DNA of 13,416 bases from an uncultured Persicitalea sp. GTDB taxonomy: Bacteria; Bacteroidota; Bacteroidia; Cytophagales; Spirosomataceae. The stretch covers positions 1 through 13,416 of the forward strand of contig CATMVR010000056.1 of assembly GCA_950075905.1 (NCBI GenBank), in the 5' to 3' direction. The position numbers and the translations under genes were made by a program. Each line of letters begins with the position of its first letter. Within the stretch, counting starts at the first letter, position 1. Below the pieces are notes generated by a model. It saw only the letters and a program-made list of their open reading frames with translations. It was not told the DNA's origin and made no database searches. This document shows positions 7,668 through 12,740 of the stretch, piece by piece.

Positions 7668-7698
7668 TAATAGTATTTTATTGTCTCAATGTTTCAAA
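7668..7698 (-). promoter_or_regulatory. Possible promoter of mod-res
   Basis: On the minus strand TTTG (7698-7695) is followed after exactly 19 nt by TACTATTA (7675-7668). The spacing fits the Bacteroidota TTTG-N19-TAnnTTTG pattern, but the -7 box is only a partial match and the leader would be short. The -33 TTTG lies inside the conserved AT-rich motif, so a protein bound there would compete with polymerase. Confidence 0.3.
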
Positions 7699-7715
7699 AT
7701 ATCAAACTATTGAGA
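7684..7715. repeat. AT-rich intergenic palindrome between the AlbA_2 gene and mod
   Basis: TCTCAAT (7684-7690) and ATTGAGA (7709-7715) flank GTTTCAAAATATCAAAC, whose GTTT/AAAC ends also pair. The centre holds an exact copy of TTTCAAAATATCA (7692-7704). It is the fourth exact copy in the window and lies where it could control mod-res. Confidence 0.55.
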
Positions 7716-7742
7716 TAATGATAATTTAGTATATCAATATAT

Positions 7743-9122
7743 TTACTCATTTATTTGCCAATATCCTGCCTTCGTGGAGCCGATTCGCTGCAAGATACCT
7801 TCTTCTTTCATTTGGCTAAGCTGATATTCCACGCCACGCCGGGTCAGGCCGGTTGCCTTTCTCATTTCCTGAATTCTTGCTTTGGGATTTACTCGAATTA
7901 AGTTAATGATACGCTCTCTTGCGCTTTCTTCCACAGTTTCTTCCACAGTTTCTTCCACAGTCTTCACCACAGTGCGAGCAGATCGCCACAGCGTTACCGT
8001 AAACATGCCTTCGGTGCGGAATTCAGGAGCGGGCAGGTTAGCCTCACTCATGAGGTCGTTCATGCGCATGATACCCGAACCGATTTGTTCCACAAGGTGC
8101 ATCCGGGAAAAAAGCCCAAAAATTAACGGATTACGGGAAAGACTGCTTTGCCCAAAATCTTTGATACGAATACCGCTGACCAGTCCCCCGGGATTTCTGA
8201 TTTCGACCCGATCGGTAAAGACCTCGACGGTCGTCACTGCACCTTTTTCGTAATAGTCGCGGTGGGACAGACTGTTGATGATCGCTTCCTTGAAAACTAT
8301 CTCCGGAATTTCCCAGATTTCTTTCCGGGGTTTGGAGCCCTGTCCCTCGATATCATAGCCGACGTTTACTTTGCCCCGTAACCACTGCATGGTCCGAAGG
8401 TACTGCTCGTGCAGGCAGCCACCAAAAGGTTGGTCGTCGATGATGTACCGCTTATCCGTACCCTGAAAGGCCACACAGCGGACGATGGCTTTCTCTACGT
8501 ACGCCTGTGGATCTTTGCCAAAGAACAAGACCGCTCCATTCTTTATTTTTTTCTCCGGGGTATACAGTCTCAGATTTTGGAATAGCTGCTCCTGCGGCAC
8601 GGTCCGGCTTAGACGGGCTTCTGCTAAAAATTCCGCCAGAAAAGCTTCATTAAGTTCGGTAGCCGGATCAAAATCCGGGCAGGGCGTTTCGTCGAAATAA
8701 ATCCTTTCGGCTTGCTGGAAAAAATCACGCATTTGCTCGGCAGTCGTCAGCTTTTGGGTATTGGGTCCCTGCCGCACGTAAATCGCACCGGACAACACAT
8801 AAGGTTTGTTGGGCCCGGAAGGTACCTCAATTACGCCAACGGTCTTACCATCCACCTCAACCACCGAAAGTTCACAGCGTAGGGGCGGGGAAATGTCGCC
8901 CAGGCTATTCTGAATAGCCGACCGCTTGGCATTGTCAAGCTGTACACCCCGAATCTGATTATGGTCATCCACACCGATCAGCAGAATGCCGCCGGCAGCA
9001 TTGGCAAATGCGCATACCTCTTCTGTTAGCTCCCGCACCTTGGAGGGTACCGAAACCTTGAACTCAGCATTGTAGTCTTCGCCGCCCGCGGCCAATAACC
9101 GGATTGATTCAGGAGTAAGCAT
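7743..9122 (-). CDS. AlbA_2 (Schlafen-like) ATP-binding regulator with GHKL and winged-helix parts
   Basis: The 459-aa product belongs to the group often labelled RecG-like ATP-binding proteins. Residues 10-125 form an AlbA_2 domain (EFK at 20-22; FANAAGGILLIGVDD at 39-53). Residues 270-380 carry a GHKL-type ATPase: KEAIINSLSHRDY (278-290, with E279 and N283), RNPGGL (309-314) and EQIGSGIMRM (345-354). Residues 400-459 look like a winged helix (RKATGLTRRGVEYQLSQMKE). Between ATPase and winged helix lies a repetitive linker, KTVEETVEETVEE, encoded by 12-bp tandem repeats. Related proteins are considered regulators and are often found beside restriction-modification genes. Here the gene is 85 nt upstream of mod in the same direction, so it may control or belong to the restriction unit. 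Function beyond ATP and DNA binding is inferred. Confidence 0.8.
   Translation of the reverse strand: MLTPESIRLLAAGGEDYNAEFKVSVPSKVRELTEEVCAFANAAGGILLIGVDDHNQIRGVQLDNAKRSAIQNSLGDISPPLRCELSVVEVDGKTVGVIEVPSGPNKPYVLSGAIYVRQGPNTQKLTTAEQMRDFFQQAERIYFDETPCPDFDPATELNEAFLAEFLAEARLSRTVPQEQLFQNLRLYTPEKKIKNGAVLFFGKDPQAYVEKAIVRCVAFQGTDKRYIIDDQPFGGCLHEQYLRTMQWLRGKVNVGYDIEGQGSKPRKEIWEIPEIVFKEAIINSLSHRDYYEKGAVTTVEVFTDRVEIRNPGGLVSGIRIKDFGQSSLSRNPLIFGLFSRMHLVEQIGSGIMRMNDLMSEANLPAPEFRTEGMFTVTLWRSARTVVKTVEETVEETVEESARERIINLIRVNPKARIQEMRKATGLTRRGVEYQLSQMKEEGILQRIGSTKAGYWQINE
7925..7972. repeat. 12-bp tandem repeat inside the AlbA_2 gene
   Basis: TTTCTTCCACAG occurs three times in exact tandem (7925-7960), followed by a diverged fourth unit TCTTCACCACAG (7961-7972). 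Each unit codes for four residues of the TVEE linker, so copy-number change by slippage keeps the frame and alters only linker length. Confidence 0.85.
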
Positions 9123-9135
9123 GAATTTTGGTCTG

Positions 9136-9166
9136 TAAAGCTAGTATTTCTTTTTCGTGAAATCAA
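9136..9166 (-). promoter_or_regulatory. Possible promoter of the AlbA_2 gene
   Basis: On the minus strand TTGATT (9166-9161) is followed after about 20 nt by TAGCTTTA (9143-9136), close to the Bacteroidota TAnnTTTG box. The expected leader is short, ending at the ATG at 9122. The match is partial. Confidence 0.3.
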
Positions 9167-9169
9167 TAG

Positions 9170-9231
9170 TTTGATATTTTAAAATTATATAATATCAAAA
9201 CATAATTATTTTATAATTTTAAAATATTATA
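9170..9231. repeat. AT-rich palindromes in the gap before the AlbA_2 gene
   Basis: TTTGATATT (9170-9178) pairs exactly with AATATCAAA (9191-9199), and a second AT-only near-palindrome, TATAATTTTAAAATATTATA, lies at about 9212-9231. These are looser relatives of the motif family seen in the other intergenic gaps. They lie between the unknown 270-aa gene and the AlbA_2 gene. Confidence 0.45.
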
Positions 9232-9235
9232 CTTT

Positions 9236-10048
9236 TCATTTGAATTTCTCGATTGATACATTTTCAGGTCGGGGCCGGGCATAAATAGTATTACGACCCA
9301 TTTCTGATTTGATGGGGAAATTATTCAAGAAACCCTCGACCTCGCGGTTCTGATAGGGGTGATCACGAAGGATTTCCACCGGATCTACAAAGATAATGTT
9401 GTAGCGAAGCTGAGTAACATTGCCTGCCCGGTCGCGCTGGGGGTTTAGCAAATGTTCCTGTTCGTTAGCATATTCCCCGGATTCCAGGCGGTATTTATAG
9501 TTGACAGTAACGTAAAAATGCAGCCGGCTATAATTGGAAAGGGCGAGCTCATAATCGGTGATGTTGTCCAGTATGGTATGCCAGGTACTTATTTCTTTCT
9601 GGTTTCGGTGAATCGTCTCCATGGCCTCCCTGCGCTTCGGTTGTGTCATGCCATCAATCTTATCTTCCAGATCCTGACTTTTTACCGCTAAATTTTCAAG
9701 GTAAGCCCTGATCTGCTCGATCTTCTGGTCTAAGGGCATGTCCTTATCTTTGAGCAGCCAATAACGGTGTTTTCGGTAGAAAGTGATCCGAGCGGCAGGA
9801 CGCCCGAGGTTGACGAGCTTTATGGTGCGACAATCAAAATCTTTAATGCTGCTAAAAAGGGGTTCATGAGCTGCATCAACGAAGTAGAGGACGCCCGTGG
9901 CGTTCCAGTCGCCCTCAATATCCCACACGTTACGGTCGGGGTAGAGTTTAGGGACATCATCCATCAGCTGAGTGAGTTCGCCGAGGAGCCGGGCGTAAAC
10001 GTGCGGTTCATACTGTTTGCGTTTGGCATGAGAAGGTTGGTCTTCCAT
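9236..10048 (-). CDS. Unrecognised 270-aa protein next to the replication origin
   Basis: I do not recognise this protein. It has no signal peptide or membrane segment and looks soluble. The N-terminus is basic (SHAKRKQYEPHVYARLL), residues 40-100 look beta-rich (VWDIEGDWNATGVLYFVD, PAARITFYRKHRYWLLK), residues 105-160 are charged and may form a coiled coil or helical hairpin, and the C-terminal part has another beta-rich section (SRLHFYVTVNYKYRL, LRYNIIFVDP) and a basic tail. The gene runs away from the origin, divergent from rep, the usual place for partition, copy-control or maintenance genes, but no ParA, ParB or toxin motif is visible. The palindrome TTTCCCTT-T-AAGGGAAA (10081-10097) lies 33 nt upstream of the start and may be its operator. 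The long intact frame, its intact start and its isolation from other long frames support a real gene. Confidence 0.75.
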   Translation of the reverse strand: MEDQPSHAKRKQYEPHVYARLLGELTQLMDDVPKLYPDRNVWDIEGDWNATGVLYFVDAAHEPLFSSIKDFDCRTIKLVNLGRPAARITFYRKHRYWLLKDKDMPLDQKIEQIRAYLENLAVKSQDLEDKIDGMTQPKRREAMETIHRNQKEISTWHTILDNITDYELALSNYSRLHFYVTVNYKYRLESGEYANEQEHLLNPQRDRAGNVTQLRYNIIFVDPVEILRDHPYQNREVEGFLNNFPIKSEMGRNTIYARPRPENVSIEKFK

Positions 10049-10080
10049 ATACTTTCCTATTATGTTTAGTATTTGGTATG

Positions 10081-10097
10081 TTTCCCTTTAAGGGAAA
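10081..10097. promoter_or_regulatory. Palindrome upstream of the 270-aa gene, possible operator
   Basis: TTTCCCTT and AAGGGAAA pair perfectly around a single T. The site is 33 nt upstream of the ATG at 10048 on the minus strand, where an operator or a leader hairpin could act. Unlike the other palindromes of the window it contains G+C. Confidence 0.45.
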
Positions 10098-10160
10098 TTC
10101 ATTAAAAATATACTCAACCCTTTTTTGATTTTTCTTTCTCTTCGTCTTCTCAAGCCTAAG

Positions 10161-10169
10161 TTATCCACA
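10161..10169 (+). promoter_or_regulatory. DnaA box 1
   Basis: TTATCCACA matches the DnaA consensus exactly. It lies on the far side of the AT-rich stretch from the iterons. Confidence 0.85.
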
Positions 10170-10197
10170 CAAACTCAAAACAACCTTCAATGACCTA

Positions 10198-10265
10198 TTA
10201 ATCTTATTATTTTTTAAATTATAAAAATCATTTTTATTGACTGATAAGATTATTAAGATATTATA
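10198..10265. other. AT-rich stretch of the origin, likely unwinding element
   Basis: This segment is almost wholly A+T and lies between two DnaA boxes and the iteron array, as expected for the DNA unwinding element of an iteron plasmid. TTAATCTTAT (10198-10207) and ATAAGATTAT (10244-10253) form a 9/10 inverted repeat around it. Confidence 0.6.
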
Positions 10266-10309
10266 GAATTTCAGTTCGCCCATATGTGTCTGTTTGTAAG
10301 TGAGTTGCA

Positions 10310-10318
10310 TGTGGATAA
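10310..10318 (-). promoter_or_regulatory. DnaA box 2, inverted
   Basis: TGTGGATAA is the exact reverse complement of the DnaA consensus. It lies 10 bp before the first iteron. Confidence 0.85.
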
Positions 10319-10328
10319 CTTACCTATC

Positions 10329-10473
10329 CCTAACAGATAATAGTCCAAGCCTAACAGATGATAGTAATACCCTAACAGATGATAGTCGAAGCCTAACAGA
10401 TGATAGTCCTATCCCTAACAGATGATAGTCGGAAGTCTAACAGATGATAGTCCTATCCCTAACAGATAATAGT
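10329..10473 (+). repeat. Seven direct iterons of the plasmid origin
   Basis: The 16-mer CCTAACAGATRATAGT starts at 10329, 10350, 10371, 10392, 10414, 10436 and 10458. Steps are 21, 21, 21, 22, 22 and 22 bp, so all sites lie on nearly the same face of the helix. The outermost copies have GATAATAGT; the five inner ones have GATGATAGT, and the sixth begins TCTAAC. This is the binding array for the Rep_3 initiator encoded downstream. Spacers are only 5-6 nt, which rules out CRISPR. Confidence 0.93.
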
Positions 10474-10517
10474 AATCGGAGCACAAAATATGCCCCTAAA
10501 AGCCTACATATCAATAG

Positions 10518-10526
10518 TTATCCACA
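10518..10526 (+). promoter_or_regulatory. DnaA box 3
   Basis: A third exact TTATCCACA lies 44 bp after the last clustered iteron, completing an origin flanked by DnaA boxes. Confidence 0.82.
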
Positions 10527-10611
10527 TTCTCTCCTGACACTCTAAACAGCCTTACGAAGGGCTTATGATCTGCCGGTTCTAGACCAACCTTATGCGGAAT
10601 ACTAGGCTATC

Positions 10612-10627
10612 CCTAACAGATAATAGT
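10612..10627 (+). repeat. Distal single iteron
   Basis: An exact CCTAACAGATAATAGT lies 138 bp after the last clustered copy. A separate iteron near rep can serve copy-number control by handcuffing or repression. Confidence 0.8.
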
Positions 10628-10728
10628 GAATTATAGCAGTTTACTAGGGCAAAATGGACAAGAAATATAATAGAATGTCATATATGTTCTTGTATTTCAA
10701 CCATTTATCAATAACATTAAAATTTTTG

Positions 10729-10758
10729 TTTGTTAGGGAAAAGTAACCTATTACCTTG
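10729..10758 (+). promoter_or_regulatory. Probable rep promoter
   Basis: TTTG (10729-10732), exactly 19 nt, then TACCTTG (10752-10758) fits the Bacteroidota TTTG-N19-TAnnTTTG pattern apart from a shortened -7 box. TGTTAGGG (10731-10738), an inverted half-iteron, overlaps the -33 element, and an inverted iteron lies just downstream, so Rep could block its own transcription. Confidence 0.5.
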
Positions 10759-10763
10759 CAATT

Positions 10764-10779
10764 ACTATTATATGTTAGG
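10764..10779 (-). promoter_or_regulatory. Inverted iteron at the rep start, autorepression site
   Basis: Read on the minus strand this is CCTAACATATAATAGT, one base different from the iteron. It ends 3 bp before the rep ATG. The same TGTTAGGG core occurs 42 bp upstream at 10731-10738. Iteron plasmids commonly use such inverted copies to repress rep; the role here is inferred. Confidence 0.7.
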
Positions 10780-10781
10780 GA

Positions 10782-11870
10782 ATGGGTACACTATCGCAAT
10801 CAAACCAGTCACTTCAACTCTCGAATAGCCAGCTATCGCTTATTTTCGAGAGTACCACCATTACAGCTCCGGTCGCAACAAATCCCGAAACGATCGTCCT
10901 TCGGGCACCGAACAATAAGAAAATCCTCATCCGTGAGCCGCTCAAATTGCTTACCAGTACAACCGACTTCGGTTTCTTCGAGCGACGATTGTATTGGCTG
11001 GTACTACGCGAGATTCGCAATATCCAGGCGATTGATAAGGTTAAGATCAAGCCATACGAAGAACTCAAATTCAGATTTCATTATTCGGAGATTATCAAGG
11101 GGCACCCAAACTCCAGCATTCAGTCCGCCATCGACCTCATTCAGAAGCGTACGATCAGTTGGGAGGACGAGAGCGGCAAACATTCTAACGTAGTCGTGTT
11201 TCCAATGGCCGAGTACTGGCCCCAAAAAGGCATCATCGAACTGACGATGTACCATGCGGCCATTCCGGTATTTCTGTTTCTAGGTAGCGGCTACGCACAG
11301 TATGGATATGAAGAAGCCCTCATCCTCAGCAGCAAATACGCGCAATTACTATTTGCCAATCTGGCCAAGTATCGGGGAACAGGTATATGGCGGGTAAGTT
11401 TGAAAAACCTCCGCCAGGCCGTTGGGGCCTTGGAAAAATCTTACGACAATTATTCAGCCCTGCGGCAGCGGGTAATTGACCTGTCGTTGGAGCAAATCAA
11501 CGAACACACCAGCCTGGATGTCTCCTACGAACCCATGATGAAGGGGCGCGCCACGGTAGGCATAGAGTTCTCGATCAGGCCAAAAACTCCACCAGAAGAA
11601 CTGGAAAAAGAGGAAAAGAAAGCAGAGATGAACCAGCGGCTCCAAGCCATGTTTCAATCGGATATTGCAGACCTGGTATCTTATGCTTCCAATCAGTTAA
11701 GCCAGTTTTACCCCTCCTTCTCCCAGCAACAGAAAAAGGCCATTCTTACTGAAACCCAAAAATTAAAGGATTTTCTGCGCGCCGATCTTTACGTGGATTA
11801 CGGCTACGCGGATATTAACCCAGAGGCTTACGTTGCCCAGAGTGTGTTTAATTATAAAGGGAAAAACTGA
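10782..11870 (+). CDS. rep: Rep_3 family plasmid replication initiator
   Basis: The 362-aa protein is a Rep_3-superfamily initiator (related to RepA/RepE/Pi), which binds iterons and recruits host DnaA and helicase. It shows the two winged-helix layout: residues 45-150 (LTSTTDFGFFERRLYWLVLRE, SSIQSAIDLIQKRTISWED) and 175-265 (ILSSKYAQLLFANLAKY, WRVSLKNLRQAVG, RQRVIDLSLEQINEHTSLDV, MKGRATVGIEFSI), the last being the conserved DNA-binding wing. A C-terminal helical region with Lys/Glu runs (about 270-285) completes the protein. The ATG at 10782 follows the inverted iteron directly, and a promoter-like sequence lies 24 nt further upstream. Length is normal for the family and no disruption is visible. 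The ATG at 10782 is the first in frame and leaves the whole fold intact. Confidence 0.93.
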   Translation: MGTLSQSNQSLQLSNSQLSLIFESTTITAPVATNPETIVLRAPNNKKILIREPLKLLTSTTDFGFFERRLYWLVLREIRNIQAIDKVKIKPYEELKFRFHYSEIIKGHPNSSIQSAIDLIQKRTISWEDESGKHSNVVVFPMAEYWPQKGIIELTMYHAAIPVFLFLGSGYAQYGYEEALILSSKYAQLLFANLAKYRGTGIWRVSLKNLRQAVGALEKSYDNYSALRQRVIDLSLEQINEHTSLDVSYEPMMKGRATVGIEFSIRPKTPPEELEKEEKKAEMNQRLQAMFQSDIADLVSYASNQLSQFYPSFSQQQKKAILTETQKLKDFLRADLYVDYGYADINPEAYVAQSVFNYKGKN

Positions 11871-11966
11871 GGATAGTGGTTGTTAAAGATTTTTTATTTG
11901 CAAATAGCAGCTGTCAACCAATTCATTCGAAAGAATAGAAGGGAAGAAAAAACGGTGTAATGCGCC
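11871..11966. other. Non-coding stretch after rep
   Basis: I see no gene here. The visible structure is the 12-bp palindrome TATTTGCAAATA (11895-11906) and a small ATTC-GAAA-GAAT hairpin (11925-11936). Neither is followed by a U-tract, so the end of the rep transcript is more likely the strong hairpin at 12212-12255. Confidence 0.4.
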
Positions 11967-12047
11967 GCGTTAGGGATAGTAGTGGAAAGCCCGGAGCGAG
12001 GTACGAGTGAGGACTTGGAACGGATAGCCCGACCCGTAGGGGAACGC
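11967..12047 (+). ncRNA. Possible structured RNA or intergenic element, about 81 nt
   Basis: The element is closed by GCGTT (11967-11971) and AACGC (12043-12047). Inside, GGAAAGCCCG and CGGATAGCCCG form two similar half-blocks, with a variable arm (about 11996-12010) between AAGCCC and GGACTT, and a small CCCGTAGGG hairpin near the 3' end. I recall similar G-rich blocks between genes in Bacteroidota genomes, possibly the Flavo-1 RNA family, but cannot confirm the name. Strand and transcription are unproven. Its G+C content is well above that of its surroundings. Confidence 0.4.
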
Positions 12048-12120
12048 CCAGAGGATTAGTTTAACGGTATCACAAAATTACTTAGAGGTGCTGAGTCCAT
12101 TCCCTCACACTAAATAATCA

Positions 12121-12151
12121 TGTCCCGAATTCTTATTTTGTGTCCCGATTT
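12121..12151. repeat. Direct repeat TGTCCCGA, possible mobile-element end
   Basis: TGTCCCGA occurs at 12121-12128 and again at 12141-12148, followed by AATT and TTTG. Short repeats starting with TGT, close together, recall the ends of some insertion sequences (for instance the IS21 group), but no partner end or transposase is in the window. It may be a remnant. Confidence 0.3.
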
Positions 12152-12170
12152 GTAATGCTAATTGCAGTTT

Positions 12171-12212
12171 TATTCAATTATTTATTTGGTTATTCAAATA
12201 AATAATTGAATA
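12171..12212. repeat. 18-bp perfect inverted repeat with 6-nt spacer
   Basis: TATTCAATTATTTATTTG (12171-12188) and its exact reverse complement (12195-12212) flank GTTATT. The arms are AT-rich and end at the first base of the next hairpin. It could be a protein-binding site, part of a recombination site for the nearby recombinase, or a stabilizing hairpin. There is no evidence to choose. Confidence 0.6.
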
Positions 12213-12255
12213 AAAAGGCTCAAAAGAGCCATAAATGGCTCTTTTGAGCCTTTTT
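12212..12255. terminator. Strong bidirectional terminator
   Basis: Perfect 21-bp arms (12212-12232 and 12235-12255) leave a 2-nt centre. The stem core GGCTCAAAAGAGCC/GGCTCTTTTGAGCC is bordered by AAAAA on the left and TTTTT on the right, so it has a U-tract in either direction. It is the best candidate for ending rep transcription and for insulating the region from the recombinase side. Confidence 0.8.
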
Positions 12256-12328
12256 ATGACCCTACATTTCTGTCCTTTTATTTATTGAAAATTTTTCTTA
12301 TTATTGGGCGCTCAGACGCCATAGATGA

Positions 12329-12358
12329 GGCTATGCTTACTTAAAAATAAGTATAGCC
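12329..12358 (+). promoter_or_regulatory. Hairpin ending directly at the ATG of a small reading frame
   Basis: GGCTATGCTTA (12329-12339) pairs with TAAGTATAGCC (12348-12358), with one G-U pair, around an 8-nt AT-rich loop. The ATG of the 57-codon frame begins at the next base. If transcribed, it would hide the initiation region. Confidence 0.4.
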
Positions 12359-12532
12359 ATGCCTCGTAAGAGCAGCAAACAAAAGCACTTGGACATCGCG
12401 GAAGTTATTGGATGCTACGGTGACGCACTAAAAAAATGGCGTTGGCTGGTATTTCCAATCATCGCATCTCTCGTTGGAAATTCAATGTTCAAAAAGGTGG
12501 CTGAGGGTTTGCTCAGTCATTTGTATCCTTAA
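12359..12532 (+). CDS. Possible small membrane peptide, 57 aa
   Basis: An ATG-to-TAA frame codes for a basic N-terminus (MPRKSSKQKH), then a mixed segment (LDIAEVIGCYGDALKKWR), a hydrophobic stretch WLVFPIIASLVG (29-40) that could just span or anchor in a membrane, and a short tail (FKKVAEGLLSHLYP). I do not recognise it. The positive-inside charge pattern is reasonable for a small membrane protein, but length is too short for a firm call and there is no clear ribosome-binding site. A hairpin lies directly before the start. Confidence 0.35.
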   Translation: MPRKSSKQKHLDIAEVIGCYGDALKKWRWLVFPIIASLVGNSMFKKVAEGLLSHLYP

Positions 12533-12740
12533 AATGGGACTTGAGACCAAAAGGGCTGCTTTGCCCTATGAAACAAAAATACTGTCAGATTGGCCAACGG
12601 GTAAGTTGCCCAAGTATAACTGATTCACCAGTAGGTTTTGAATGTTTTCCTTCCAAGTAAGGAAAGCCTCCATAATGTGTTGACTATCATCCTGACCTCA
12701 TCCATCGAGAACGGTGGCAATAGGTATTAGATGATTAAGT
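12533..12740. other. Non-coding gap before the recombinase
   Basis: No gene of convincing length is visible. There is a 30-codon frame starting at 12568 which I do not support, and a 7-bp hairpin TTTCCTT/AAGGAAA (12646-12652 with 12659-12665). G+C is moderate and rises sharply where the recombinase begins. Confidence 0.4.

Noticed and set aside
10329..10627. Regular repeats considered as a CRISPR array
   Set aside because: Spacers are only 5-6 nt, and the repeats lie next to DnaA boxes and a Rep_3 gene; they are iterons.
10756..11193. 145-codon plus-strand frame overlapping the start of rep
   Set aside because: It is rich in Ser/Arg, lacks domain features and overlaps Rep_3, whose motifs fix the correct frame.
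12568..12660. 30-codon plus-strand frame
   Set aside because: It is too short, with no ribosome-binding site, recognisable motif or supporting context.
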